Shown one piece after another: positions 1 to 8,599 of a stretch of DNA of 64,000 bases. Position 1 is the stretch's first letter; each line of letters begins with the position of its first letter. The notes under the pieces were generated by a model. That model worked only from the letters and a program-made list of their open reading frames with translations, searched no databases and was not told the DNA's origin. The stretch is from Serinibacter arcticus (GTDB lineage Bacteria; Actinomycetota; Actinomycetes; Actinomycetales; Beutenbergiaceae): NCBI RefSeq assembly GCF_003121705.1, contig NZ_PYHR01000002.1:3100001-3164000 (forward strand). The letters run 5' to 3'. Made by a program: the position numbers and the translations under genes.

Positions 1-454
1 CGCTCTGTCCATCGACGCGCTGGTGTTCTCCCCGATCTGGCTCATCCCGCCGCTCGTGGCGATGGCGCTGAACGTGCGCATCGCGATGTCGATCCAGGGC
101 CGCACGTGGAAGGACATCCTGTTCGCCGCGACGATGATTCCCGCGGAGATCTACATGTGGGTCCGCATCGGACACTTCTTCCGGGCGTGGACCAAGTTCC
201 TCTCGAAGGTCCGCACCGACAACTGGGCGGCCCAGGCTCGGGCGGAGCGAGGCGCCGGCTGGGCGCACCTGACGCCCCTGGTCGTGGCTCTCGCCGGCTT
301 CGGTGCGCTGGTCTACGGCTGGTCGACGCTGCCGATCATCGCCCAGGCCTCGATCCTGTGGGTCGGCTGGCCGATGCTCGCCGTCCTCACCACGCTGCAG
401 ACGCTCTCGATGCTCCGTCAGCTCCTGCGTCGCCAGTACGGCTACCGGGCCTGA
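1..454 (+). CDS. C-terminal end of a membrane glycosyltransferase, family 2-like (partial)
   Basis: The frame is open to the left edge, so only the last 150 or so residues are seen. It holds hydrophobic segments (IWLIPPLVAMAL near the edge, LTPLVVALAGFGALVYG, and a third ending WPMLAVLTTL) separated by a basic cytoplasmic loop. The run MIPAEIYMWVRIGHFFRAW is the kind of amphipathic stretch that follows the catalytic domain in membrane-bound processive glycosyltransferases of the NodC/hyaluronan synthase type. The catalytic D,D,D,QxxRW motifs would lie outside the window, so the family call is inference. It converges on the response regulator at 518 with a 63-base gap. Confidence 0.55.
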   Translation, partial: ALSIDALVFSPIWLIPPLVAMALNVRIAMSIQGRTWKDILFAATMIPAEIYMWVRIGHFFRAWTKFLSKVRTDNWAAQARAERGAGWAHLTPLVVALAGFGALVYGWSTLPIIAQASILWVGWPMLAVLTTLQTLSMLRQLLRRQYGYRA

Positions 455-517
455 CGGTCGGTCGGCGAACGGTCGGACGCGGAGGCGCCAGGCGCTGAGG
501 TGCCAGACGCGGGGGTG

Positions 518-1429
518 TCAGGCGCGGGGGGCGTTCAGCCGGTAGCCGACACCGCGCACGGTGTCGATCCAGCGCGGGTTGCTGATGTCCTCGCCCAGCT
601 TGCGGCGCAGGTTCACCATGTGGACCTCGACGCTGCGGTGGTCGGCGGGCGTGATGAGCGTGCCGACGTCGTACTCCTCGCCCCAGACGGCGCGCACGAG
701 GTCGTGCTTGGTGACGACCTTGCCGATGGAGACCCACAGGGCGGCGAGGATGTCGAACTCGCTGCGGGTGAGCGCGATCGTCGCTCCGTCGACCTCCACG
801 ATGCGGGCGTCGCGGTCCACGCGAAGCCCGTCGACGGTGCCGGCGACCGGCGCGGCGGTGGCCGCAGCGGGCGTCGCCACCGGGGCGGGAGCGGTTGCGG
901 TGTCCTCGGTCGTGACCGGGACGGGGTGGGGACGGACCTCCGCCGGAGCGACCGCGGCGACCTGGGGTGCGGGGGCTGCGGGGGGCGCTTCCGGAGCGGG
1001 GCTCGCGGGCGCGGCGTGTCGTGCCGTGGCTGCGGCCGAACCGTGGGGCGGCGAGACGCGAGGGCGGCGCAGCATCGCCTCGACCCGGGCGCGCAGCTCG
1101 CGGGGGCGGAACGGCTTCGTGATGTAGTCGTCCGCCCCGACGTCGAGCCCCGAGAGGGTGTCGATCTCGTCGTCCCGCGCGGTGAGCATCACGATGTACG
1201 CATCGCTGGCCGCACGAACGCGCCGCGCGACCTCGAACCCGTCGATGTCGGGAAGGTTCACGTCGAGCGTGATGATCAGCGGATCGACCTGGTGGGCCAG
1301 CTTGACGCCGGCGCTCCCGGTACCTGCCGAGTGCACCATGAATCCGGCCTTCTCGAGGACCGATTCGAGCAGCAGGCGAATGTCGGGGTCATCCTCGATG
1401 ACGAGGGCAACTCTCTCGGTGAATTCCAC
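518..1429 (-). CDS. OmpR/PhoB-family response regulator with long Ala/Pro linker
   Basis: Two-component response regulator, 303 residues. The receiver domain (about 1-120) shows the acidic pocket E12-D13-D14, phospho-acceptor D56 in TLDVNLPD, T83 and K105 in ITKPF. The C-terminal winged-helix effector (about 205-300) has the typical TRSEFDILAAL start and a VEVHMVNLRRKLG recognition helix, ending in DTVRGVGYRL. Between them is an unusually long, low-complexity Ala/Pro/Val linker of about 80 residues, where most family members have 10-30. No histidine kinase lies next to it, so it is an orphan in this window. The start is GTG at 1429, six bases after a TAGGAT -10 box, which points to a leaderless mRNA. 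Confidence 0.93.
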   Translation of the reverse strand: MEFTERVALVIEDDPDIRLLLESVLEKAGFMVHSAGTGSAGVKLAHQVDPLIITLDVNLPDIDGFEVARRVRAASDAYIVMLTARDDEIDTLSGLDVGADDYITKPFRPRELRARVEAMLRRPRVSPPHGSAAATARHAAPASPAPEAPPAAPAPQVAAVAPAEVRPHPVPVTTEDTATAPAPVATPAAATAAPVAGTVDGLRVDRDARIVEVDGATIALTRSEFDILAALWVSIGKVVTKHDLVRAVWGEEYDVGTLITPADHRSVEVHMVNLRRKLGEDISNPRWIDTVRGVGYRLNAPRA

Positions 1430-1435
1430 GCTCCG

Positions 1436-1441
1436 ATCCTA
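1436..1441 (-). promoter_or_regulatory. -10 box TAGGAT, leaderless promoter of the response regulator
   Basis: TAGGAT on the minus strand ends six bases before the GTG start at 1429, and no Shine-Dalgarno sequence is present. The distance places the transcription start on or next to the start codon. Confidence 0.6.
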
Positions 1442-1620
1442 CGGTCGCCCCTGAGGATCTGGCCTTGCGAGATGTGAGGTTCTACGCAGGTAGTGGGTGT
1501 GGGGGTCGTGCCCCGGGACGGTCGGTCAGGGTCGTCGTGACGACCGCGACGTAGTGTGAATGCGGGCGACGCCGCCGGGGGTGGTTCTCCGGTCGAGCTC
1601 GTGCGAGCGACAGGAGAGAG

Positions 1621-2526
1621 ATGCGCACCCTTCGATCCTTCACGTCACGGCCGGACTCCGGCGGACCCCGCGCCCACGCCTCTCCCGGCCCGACCTGGTC
1701 GCGTCGGCTGACCCCGCTCGTCGCCGGCGTTCTCGTCCTCGCCGGCTGCGCCGGTCCGGGTGACGAGCCCGCGCCCGGATCAGGGTCTCCGACACCGATC
1801 CCGAGCGAGCCGGCCACGAGCGAGCCGAGCTCGAGCACGTCCTCCCCGGGCGGCAGCGACCCGTCGTCGTCGCCAACCGGGTCGAGCACCGACACCGGGA
1901 CGGCCGGCAGCGGCTGCCCCGCGACGAACGACGGCCCTCCGCCCGGCGCCGCCGTCGCGGAGATCGTCGACGTCGACGGCGACGGTCGCCCCGACAGCGC
2001 CTGGATCACCGCCGGTGCCGACCGTGCGATCGGCGTCACCACCGCGTCCGGCGCCACCTTCTCGGCGCCGATCAGCTCGGCCAGCCCGATCCCCGCCTCC
2101 GCCGTCGTGGGCAGCGTCGCGACCACCGACGCCGGCGACGCCCCCGTCGTGCTCGTCGACCTCGGCCGCGAGGCGCAGGTCTTCGCCCTCACGGGGTGCG
2201 CGGTGACGCAGACGGTGGACGACGCCGGGCAGCCCTACGTGTTCGACCGCGGTTTCGGCGGGCAGGGCACGGGGGTCGGGTGCAGCGACGTCGACGGTGC
2301 GCCCCGTCTGGCCGGGTTGCTGGCCGAGGAGACGAGCGACGGCTGGACGGTCACCCGCACGCTGATCGACCTGAGCGACGGCGCGCGTCTGGCCGGGAAC
2401 GGGTCGGTCGAGGTCGTGGCCACCGCCGCGGCGGCCGACGATCCCGTGGTGACCACCGCCCAGGAGGTCTCCTGCGGTGACCAGGTCGCGGGAGCCGGCG
2501 GCCTGACCGAACCCGCCGACGGCTGA
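1621..2526 (+). CDS. Secreted lipoprotein, Ser/Thr/Pro-rich stalk plus VCBS/FG-GAP-like domain
   Basis: Predicted lipoprotein of 301 residues. A basic N-terminus and hydrophobic core end in the lipobox LAGC with lipidated Cys43. Residues about 45-95 are a Gly/Ser/Thr/Pro stalk. The folded part begins near C98 and contains VDVDGDGRPDSAWI, which resembles the Ca-binding loop of FG-GAP/VCBS-type beta-propeller repeats; only one clear loop is visible, so a full propeller is unlikely. The start ATG follows a good ribosome binding site (CAGGAGAGAG). It is ten bases upstream of the membrane protein at 2537, and the two probably form one transcript. Function unknown. Confidence 0.7.
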   Translation: MRTLRSFTSRPDSGGPRAHASPGPTWSRRLTPLVAGVLVLAGCAGPGDEPAPGSGSPTPIPSEPATSEPSSSTSSPGGSDPSSSPTGSSTDTGTAGSGCPATNDGPPPGAAVAEIVDVDGDGRPDSAWITAGADRAIGVTTASGATFSAPISSASPIPASAVVGSVATTDAGDAPVVLVDLGREAQVFALTGCAVTQTVDDAGQPYVFDRGFGGQGTGVGCSDVDGAPRLAGLLAEETSDGWTVTRTLIDLSDGARLAGNGSVEVVATAAAADDPVVTTAQEVSCGDQVAGAGGLTEPADG

Positions 2527-2536
2527 GAGGGAACAG

Positions 2537-3415
2537 ATGACCGACGCGCAGGGCCGGACCGGCCCCCAGGACCGGATCGAACCCCATGACGCGATGGAGC
2601 CCCGCGACGAGCTGGACCGGGTCGACGACGTCGCCGGGGGACACCTGGACCTCCCGCTCGTGCGGACCGTCCGACTGACGGCCCTCGAGCGCCAGGCGTC
2701 CCGGGCCGCCGCCGCCCAGCTGCGCCGCGACGCCGTGGCGGGACGTGTCCCCGGGGCGGAGCGCCTCCTGAAGGAGGAAGGTCGGGCCGGTCCTGCCAGG
2801 GTGGGGCTGATCATGGGCGGGGCGGCCTTCGGGCTCTTCCTCGTCGGGGCGCTCCTGCAGGCGTTCACCTCCGACAGCGGCGACCTGTCCTTCGGGCTGG
2901 CCGCGGCCGCGGTCTTCGGCGTGCTGATGGGCGGAGTGGGCTACCTCGGCCTCGGCATCGCGCGGGGTCGGCGCTGGCGACGTCACGCCACGGTCGCGGC
3001 CTTCGCCGCCGACAACGGGCTCCACCACGTCCTGCGCGGCCGATCGGGCCGGCTGCCTCGCGCGGTTGGGTCCCGGCTCGGGTCGCACGAGCGCGTGGTG
3101 CACCACGACGTCGTGACCGGACGCGTCGCCGGGAGGCGGCTCCGCCTGGGTCACCGGGCCCTCGACGTCCGGGTCGGCTCCGACGCCACCTCGACCCGTC
3201 ACCTGATGTGGATCGCGCTCGAGGTCCTCCCTGGTACCGCGCCGCCGTCGCCGGTGATGCGGAACCGGATCGAGGGGATCCTGGGACGCGGCACCGTCGT
3301 CATCGACCAGGACGGGGAGTGGCTCGTCCTCGGGGTCGAGGACCGACGGGGGTCGCTGGCGAGGATCGGTGACCTCGTCGCGGCGATGGACCTGGTGCTG
3401 AGCGAGGACGTCTGA
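2537..3415 (+). CDS. Conserved-type membrane protein with two central TM helices, unknown function
   Basis: 292 residues. An acidic, soluble N-terminal part (1-85) is followed by two hydrophobic helices (about 94-115 and 122-145: GLIMGGAAFGLFLVGALL and LAAAAVFGVLMGGVGYLG), then a soluble C-terminal domain of about 140 residues that reads like a DUF3137-type or PH-like cytoplasmic module (RRHATVAAFAADNGLHHV). The ATG at 2537 has GAGAGGGAACAG in front of it. It is co-directional with the lipoprotein gene and ends three bases from the convergent GAF-ANTAR gene. No catalytic motif is recognised. Confidence 0.6.
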   Translation: MTDAQGRTGPQDRIEPHDAMEPRDELDRVDDVAGGHLDLPLVRTVRLTALERQASRAAAAQLRRDAVAGRVPGAERLLKEEGRAGPARVGLIMGGAAFGLFLVGALLQAFTSDSGDLSFGLAAAAVFGVLMGGVGYLGLGIARGRRWRRHATVAAFAADNGLHHVLRGRSGRLPRAVGSRLGSHERVVHHDVVTGRVAGRRLRLGHRALDVRVGSDATSTRHLMWIALEVLPGTAPPSPVMRNRIEGILGRGTVVIDQDGEWLVLGVEDRRGSLARIGDLVAAMDLVLSEDV

Positions 3416-3418
3416 GGC

Positions 3419-4120
3419 TCAGGTCGGTCGGACCCCCATGTGGATGATGGCGTGCGCGACGTCGCGGATCTTGAGGTTGCGGTCGCGCGAGTAGCGTCGG
3501 ATGACCCCGTAGGCCTGGTCGACGCTGATGGACCGCGCCCCCGCCAGGATCCCCTTGGCCTGCTCGATCAGCACCCGGGTGTCGAGGGCGTGCTGCAGCT
3601 GCTCGGCGAGCTGGACCTGCTTGGCGAGGGCGGAGGCGTTGATGAGGAAGGCGGTAGCCATGCTGGCGAGCACCGTCACGGCCGTCAGGTCCTCCTCGCT
3701 CCACGACCCGGCGCGCTTGCTGTAGAGGGTGAACGACCCGATCGCCTCCTCGGTGAGCACGAGCGGGACGGCGGCGACCGACCGGATGCCGATGGACGCG
3801 GCCACCCGCCGGTAGCCGGGCCAGCGCTCCTCCTGCTCGAGGTCGGGAATCGTGACGACGTCGCCCGTGGCGTAGGAGGCGATGGAGGGTCCGGCCTGAT
3901 CGGTGGTCTGCTGCTCCTCGAGCAGCACGAGCTCGACCGGCACGGCGGTGACCGCCTCGAGCCGGCCGTCCCGTGCGAGGCTGACGCCGCTGCCGGCGAG
4001 GTCGAGCAGCTCGGTGGCGCGCTCCGCGAGCTCCTCCAGCACCTCGCTGACGTCGTAGTCCGTCAGCAGCCTCCTGCTGAACGCCGTCACGGTGCGGACG
4101 AAGAGGTCGGTGGTCTGCAT
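3419..4120 (-). CDS. GAF-ANTAR domain RNA-binding antitermination regulator
   Basis: 233 residues. Residues about 15-160 form a GAF sensor domain (VSEVLEELAERATELLDLAGSGVSL at its start; IPDLEQEERWPGYRRVAASIGIRSVAAVPL in the middle). Residues about 170-228 form an ANTAR domain (RVLIEQAKGILAGARSISVDQAYGVIRRYSRDRNLKIRDVA), which in the AmiR/NasR family binds paired hairpins in nascent RNA and prevents termination. It is transcribed divergently from a second GAF-ANTAR gene at 4421. No associated kinase is present, so the input is probably a ligand or redox state sensed by the GAF domain; this is inference. Confidence 0.9.
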   Translation of the reverse strand: MQTTDLFVRTVTAFSRRLLTDYDVSEVLEELAERATELLDLAGSGVSLARDGRLEAVTAVPVELVLLEEQQTTDQAGPSIASYATGDVVTIPDLEQEERWPGYRRVAASIGIRSVAAVPLVLTEEAIGSFTLYSKRAGSWSEEDLTAVTVLASMATAFLINASALAKQVQLAEQLQHALDTRVLIEQAKGILAGARSISVDQAYGVIRRYSRDRNLKIRDVAHAIIHMGVRPT

Positions 4121-4420
4121 CGGGGCCGCCCTTCGCGGTCGTCATCGCCGGGGAGCGACTCACCGCGGTGTGCGTCCGTGACGTCGACCAGGGACCAGGG
4201 CTGATGTCACGCTAGCCCGAGCCCGGACCGGCGACAACAGGTGCGGTCCCGCGTGATCCGCCGTCGGTATCCGTTACCGTTGCTCCACCTTCTTCCCCAC
4301 TCCGGACCGTCGGTGGGGTTCCTCCACTCCTGACCCCGGTGGCGAGCTTCTCGACCTCCGGATGGTGGGCTGTGGTACTCGCATTCATCGATCGACCACT
4401 CGCGGTGGACGAGGCTCGAC
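4121..4420. promoter_or_regulatory. Divergent intergenic region between two GAF-ANTAR genes
   Basis: Three hundred bases without a gene. It must hold the promoters of both flanking regulators. A short dyad CGGTA-tccgt-TACCG lies at 4265-4279. I saw no convincing ANTAR RNA target (two adjacent hairpins with six-base loops). Confidence 0.4.
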
Positions 4421-5206
4421 GTGTCCTCGCCTGAGGTCGAGCGCCCCCGGGGCGATCGCGCCGGGAACCGCCGCACCCCGACGTGGGCCGACGCCGACGT
4501 CGAGCGCGTGCTCGCGACGGAGGGGTCGGAGGTCGCGTGGCAGATGGCGCACCTGGTGTCGGAGCTGGACGAGGTGGACGACGTCGCCGCGGCGCTGCAG
4601 CTCGTGACGTCGACGGCGCTGTCCGTGGTCGACGGCGCTGAGTTCGCCGGCGTCACGGTTCGCGGCCCCGGCAAGGAGCTGGAGACGGCGGCGCCGACCT
4701 CCCCGCTGGTGCTCACGGCCGACGCGCTGCAGTACGACCTCCAGGAGGGTCCGTGCGTGGACGCCGTGCGTGGTCAGTTCATGATCGTGGCGCACGACGT
4801 CGCCACGGACCCCCGGTGGCCCGCGTGGAGCTCGGCGGTGTCCGGCACGGTCGGCTCGGTGCTGTCCGTCCGGCTCGTGAGCGCACGCGGGAACCACGGG
4901 GGCATCAACCTCTACTCCTCCCGGCCGCACGCCTACAGCACGCAGTCCCAGCTGGCGGCGGCGCTGCTCGCCGCGCACGCCGGCGTCGCCATCCGCTCCA
5001 TCCTCCTCGAGCAGGATCTGAGGGACGGACTGGCCGGACGACTGGTCATCGGACAGGCGCAGGGGATCCTGATGCACCGGTTCGGGATCGACGAGCACGC
5101 GGCCTTCGCCGTGCTGCGGCGCCTGTCCAACAACCTCAACCAGAAGGTCGCCCGGGTTGCCGCCGACCTCGTCGCCGAGCCGGGGAAGGATCTCGCCGCG
5201 GGTTAG
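4421..5206 (+). CDS. GAF-ANTAR domain RNA-binding antitermination regulator (second copy)
   Basis: 261 residues, GTG start. An N-terminal extension of about 35 residues precedes a GAF domain (about 45-190; typical DVAAALQLVTSTALSVVDGAEFAGVTV and LQYDLQEGPCVDA, the latter being the ligand-side signature of many actinobacterial GAF-ANTAR proteins). The ANTAR domain follows (about 200-253: LVIGQAQGILMHRFGIDEHAAFAVLRRLS). It is only distantly related to the gene at 3419, since the second shares domain order but not the LQEGPCVDA block. Its stop overlaps the stop of the convergent TetR gene by four bases. Confidence 0.9.
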   Translation: MSSPEVERPRGDRAGNRRTPTWADADVERVLATEGSEVAWQMAHLVSELDEVDDVAAALQLVTSTALSVVDGAEFAGVTVRGPGKELETAAPTSPLVLTADALQYDLQEGPCVDAVRGQFMIVAHDVATDPRWPAWSSAVSGTVGSVLSVRLVSARGNHGGINLYSSRPHAYSTQSQLAAALLAAHAGVAIRSILLEQDLRDGLAGRLVIGQAQGILMHRFGIDEHAAFAVLRRLSNNLNQKVARVAADLVAEPGKDLAAG

Positions 5207-5868
5207 GTCGGGCGTGCCCCGCGACGGCGCCCGGGGACCCGGATCGTCAGCAGCCGGGTCTGGGGGGCGAGCTTGGTGGCGAGCGCCAGCACGGACTCGG
5301 TCCGAGCGCCGTCCGGGTCGAGGACCGAGAACAGGTTCACGCCGAGGTAGAACGTGATGGCCGCGTTCGCGACGTCGCGCGTCGGAAGCATGGCGCCCAG
5401 CGGCGTACCGCCGACCACGCGCTCCCAGCTCTCCTCGATGAAGGTGACCCAGACCTGCGTGCGCTCCGCGAGCTCGGCGCGCAGCTCCGGCTTGGTGACG
5501 GCGGCGGCCACCAGCTCGCTGAACTGGGCGAGGTAGCCGCGCTCGACGTCGGTGCGGTAGATCGTGATCGCGGCGGCGACCAGCTCCTCCACCGTCCGCG
5601 CCGCGGCGGCGGTCTCGCGGTGCATCGCCAGGCGCTCCGTGCTGGAGCGGTCGAGGGCCGCGAGCAGCAGCGCGTCGACCCCGCCGAAGTGGTAGAAGAT
5701 CAGCGCCGCGTTGACCTCGGCGGCGCTCGCGACCACCCGGGCCGAGGTGCCCGCGTAGCCGTGCTCGCGCAGGACGACGTCCGCGGCGTCGAGCAGGCGA
5801 CGCCGCGTGTCCTCCGCCGTGCGCCGTCCGCCTCCGGAACCCCCGCTGCTCGCCATGGTCTTGATCAT
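5203..5868 (-). CDS. TetR/AcrR-family transcriptional repressor
   Basis: 221 residues as read from ATG 5868; an internal ATG at 5856 (Met5) is the better candidate if the operator half at 5861-5867 must be outside the gene. Residues about 17-65 are the helix-turn-helix (RRRLLDAADVVLREHGYAGTSARVVASAAEVNAALIFYHF), with the family hallmark FYHFGG. The rest is an all-helical ligand domain of normal length. It is divergent from the SRPBCC membrane protein gene at 5917, with repeated TTGATCA elements between, so it probably represses itself and the SRPBCC-methyltransferase pair; the link is inferred from arrangement. Confidence 0.92.
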   Translation of the reverse strand: MIKTMASSGGSGGGRRTAEDTRRRLLDAADVVLREHGYAGTSARVVASAAEVNAALIFYHFGGVDALLLAALDRSSTERLAMHRETAAAARTVEELVAAAITIYRTDVERGYLAQFSELVAAAVTKPELRAELAERTQVWVTFIEESWERVVGGTPLGAMLPTRDVANAAITFYLGVNLFSVLDPDGARTESVLALATKLAPQTRLLTIRVPGRRRGARPT

Positions 5869-5872
5869 ATGC

Positions 5873-5903
5873 TTTGATCAGTCGACTTAAACGAGTGATC
5901 AAA
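5873..5903. promoter_or_regulatory. Candidate TetR operator: TTTGATCA ... TGATCAAA inverted repeat
   Basis: Perfect eight-base inverted arms at 5873-5880 and 5896-5903 with a 15-base spacer, placed between the divergent TetR gene and the gene at 5917. A third TTGATCA occurs at 5861-5867. This short AT-richer tract stands out from its GC-rich surroundings. Binding by the neighbouring TetR protein is inference. Confidence 0.5.
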
Positions 5904-5916
5904 TTGGGGAGTCGCG

Positions 5917-7193
5917 ATGAGCATCGATCCGTCGGACGGTGACCGGGCCGACCTCCCGGCCGACCCGCCGGGAGCCGAGGGGGCGGCGACGGCGCGGACG
6001 CTCCGACGTCGTCCCCCGCCAGTCCCTGGGGGCGAGCGCTGCGCTGGCCGCTGACCGAGGGCGTGGGCGTGGGCGTGCCGTCCGACGCCACCGACCCGCC
6101 CGACCCGCCCGCGCCGCCCCGCGACCTTCCGCCGGCGCCGTCCTGGCCGTCATCGTCGTCGGACCCCGTCCCGCCGCCCCCGATGCTCCCGCCCTACCCC
6201 GGTTGGGACGCTCCGCCGGTCCAGCCGCGGCCGGCGGTGGACGAGGGCCCGCCACCCGGAAGCGTCGGCGCCCGCCTCCTGCTCACGGCGCTCCTGCTCG
6301 CCGCGTTCGCCGCCATCTTCTGGGCCCGCGGCGTGACGGCGTTCGGCACGGAGCGGACGGCGATCTTCTACGTCGGGGTGCCCGCGGTGCTGGCCGTCTC
6401 CGTCGTGCTGCTCGCGCGTCCGCGTCGACCCGTCGGGATGACGATGGCCGCCACGACCGTCGGCCTCGCGCTCGCCGGTCCGCTGCTGTCCGAGGGCATC
6501 GTCTGCCTCGTGATGGCGGCGCCGCTCATCTACGCCGTCGCCGCCCTGCTCGCCTGGGGGCTCGGCAACCGCGACCAGCACCCGCACCGCGCCCTCGCGA
6601 CCGTGCCGCTCCTGCTCGTCCTCATGGTCGAGGGCCTCGGCGGGATCAGCTTCGCGTCGCGCGAGGACGTGGGCACGGCGACCGCCGTCGTCGACGCCTC
6701 GCCCGCGGAGGTCGTGGCCGCGCTGGCCGCCGAGCCCGACTACGCCCCCTACGACGCCCTGTTGCTGCGCGCCGTCCCGTTCCCCGTCCCGCTCGGGGCC
6801 ACGGGGACCGGCGTCGCGGTGGGCGACGTCAGGGAGATCGACTTCACCCCGCGGCGCAGCCTCGGGATCGGGGCCGAGCCGACGGCGCGGTCGATGGACC
6901 TCGAGGTGGCGGAGAGCGAGGTGGGCGACGACGGCGGCCGGGTCCTGTTCGACGTCACGCACGACTCCACGCTCGCGCGGTGGCTCGACCTGCACGCGGC
7001 CGAGGTGAGCTGGCGGGCGGTCGACGGCGGCACGGAGGTCACCTGGACGCTGCACTACAGCCGCACGTTCGACCCCTCGTGGTACTTCGGCCCGGTCCAG
7101 CGCTACGCCACCGGGCTGGCCGCGGAGTACCTGCTGGAGACGTTCGCCGTGCCCGCCGAGGCGTCGGCCGTCACGGTCGCCGCCCAGGGCTGA
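5917..7193 (+). CDS. Membrane protein with C-terminal SRPBCC domain (N-terminal frameshift as read)
   Basis: The uninterrupted frame runs 6063-7193 (376 residues). A better start is ATG 5917, with GGGGAG six bases upstream, but that frame closes after 45 codons. Adding one G to the five-G run at 5979-5983 joins it to the long frame through codons with the same high third-position GC. The protein has a Pro-rich N-terminus, about five hydrophobic helices (roughly 68-200 of the shorter form), then an extracytoplasmic SRPBCC-like domain (about 205-365: VDASPAEVVAALAAEPDYAPYD, ending HYSRTFDPSWYFGPVQRYA). SRPBCC folds bind hydrophobic ligands; the ligand here is unknown. It is followed two bases later by the methyltransferase-DCC gene. 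Confidence 0.7.
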
Positions 7194-7195
7194 CG

Positions 7196-8503
7196 ATGAC
7201 GGGCCCGGAGCTGGACCCCGCCGTCGTGCGCGGGTTGGGGATGCTGCTCCCGCTCGTCGGGGTGCTGGTGCTCGTGCTGCGCCGTCGCCCCACACGGGGC
7301 GAGGTCGGGGCCGCCGTCACCGCGGGCGCATGGGCCGCGCTGAGCCTCCTCGCCGTCAACGTGCTCGCCGTCGAGATCGGCTGGTGGTCGTTCGGGGCCG
7401 GTGCGGCGGTCTGGTTCGGGATCCCGGTCGACCTGTGGCTGGCCTGGAGCCTGCTGTGGGGCGCGCTCCCCGCCCTCGCGCTGCGCGAGGTGCCCGCCGT
7501 CGTCGTCGGGATCGCGGTGGTCTGGCTCGACCTGGTGGCGATGCCGCAGCTCGAACCGCTCGTGCTCCTGACGACGACGCCGGGGGTGCGGCACTGGCTC
7601 GTCGGCGAGGCGGTCGCGCTGGTCGTCGTGCTGCTGCCCGCCCTCGTGCTCGCGGGGCTGACGCTGCAGCACCGGCACGCGTCGGTCCGCGCGTGGGGGC
7701 AGGCGGTGTGGGCCACGGGGCTCGTCGTGGCGCTGCCCGCGATCACGCTCGTGGCCGACCGCGAGCCGGGCGCCGGTCCCGGGACCGGCCGGCTGGGGAC
7801 GGGGCTGCAGGTCGTCGTCCTGCTGGGCCTGCCGGCGCTCGCGGCGATGCGCGAGCTCGCGCTCGTGGGACGCGGGACGCCGCTCCCGTTCGACCCGCCG
7901 GTGCGCCTGGTCACCTCCGGGCCCTACGCCTACGTGCGCAACCCGATGCAGCTCTCGGTCGTCCTCGTCCAGCTCGCGCTGGCCGCCCTGCTCGGTGAGC
8001 CCCTCCTGCTCCTGGCGGGTGTGGTGTCGGTGGGCTTTCTCGTCGGTCTCGCGAAGGGCCTCGAGGACCGCCAGCTCGAGGCCGACTTCGCGACGGCGTG
8101 GCGCCGCTACCGCGCGGAGGTGCGCGAGTGGTGGCCGCGGTGGCGCCCCTGGCCCGGGCGTCCGGTCGGCACGCTGTACGCCGCGGGGGACTGCGACCTG
8201 TGCACGGGCGTGGGCGGCTGGTTCGCCAGGCGATCACCGGTGGCGCTCCGGATCCGAGCGGCGGCCGAGCACCCGGAGTCGCTCCGGCGGATCCGGTACG
8301 AGTCACCGGGGGTGCGCGTCGACGGCGTCCGGGCGGTCGCGCGGGCGCTCGAGCACCTCGGTCTCGGCTGGGCGCTGATCGGGTGGGGGCTCGACCTCCC
8401 GGCGGTGCGGCACTTCGCGCAGCTGTGCGCCGACGTGTTCGGGGCGGGACCGCGGGCCGAGGTCGAGCGTCCGCCTGTCGTCCTCGACGCGCGGAACCGT
8501 TGA
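7196..8503 (+). CDS. Isoprenylcysteine/phospholipid methyltransferase-like membrane protein fused to a DCC (DUF393) domain
   Basis: 435 residues from ATG 7196. About seven hydrophobic segments (roughly 10-285) lead to the signature VTSGPYAYVRNPMQL at 239-252 and LEDRQLEADFATAWRRYRAEV at 289-309, which are the SAM- and substrate-side motifs of the ICMT/PEMT-type integral membrane methyltransferases. Residues about 325-425 form a DCC/DUF393 domain starting GDCDLC, with the paired cysteines C333 and C336 typical of these putative thiol-disulfide oxidoreductases. I do not know this fusion as a described enzyme. It is almost certainly co-transcribed with the SRPBCC gene and perhaps controlled by the TetR gene at 5203. 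Substrate unknown. Confidence 0.75.
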   Translation: MTGPELDPAVVRGLGMLLPLVGVLVLVLRRRPTRGEVGAAVTAGAWAALSLLAVNVLAVEIGWWSFGAGAAVWFGIPVDLWLAWSLLWGALPALALREVPAVVVGIAVVWLDLVAMPQLEPLVLLTTTPGVRHWLVGEAVALVVVLLPALVLAGLTLQHRHASVRAWGQAVWATGLVVALPAITLVADREPGAGPGTGRLGTGLQVVVLLGLPALAAMRELALVGRGTPLPFDPPVRLVTSGPYAYVRNPMQLSVVLVQLALAALLGEPLLLLAGVVSVGFLVGLAKGLEDRQLEADFATAWRRYRAEVREWWPRWRPWPGRPVGTLYAAGDCDLCTGVGGWFARRSPVALRIRAAAEHPESLRRIRYESPGVRVDGVRAVARALEHLGLGWALIGWGLDLPAVRHFAQLCADVFGAGPRAEVERPPVVLDARNR

Positions 8504-8599
8504 GGTTCGGTTAGCGTTCTCGCGGTTCACCGCGCAGGGGCGGTTCCGTCCTGCTCGACGCGTCGGCGCACGAGCACCTCACGATCGGTTCATGTCGCC

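Noticed and set aside
5939-7195. Arg-rich upstream part of a long frame ending at 8503
   Set aside because: It is the shadow of the SRPBCC gene in another frame; the true methyltransferase gene begins at ATG 7196.
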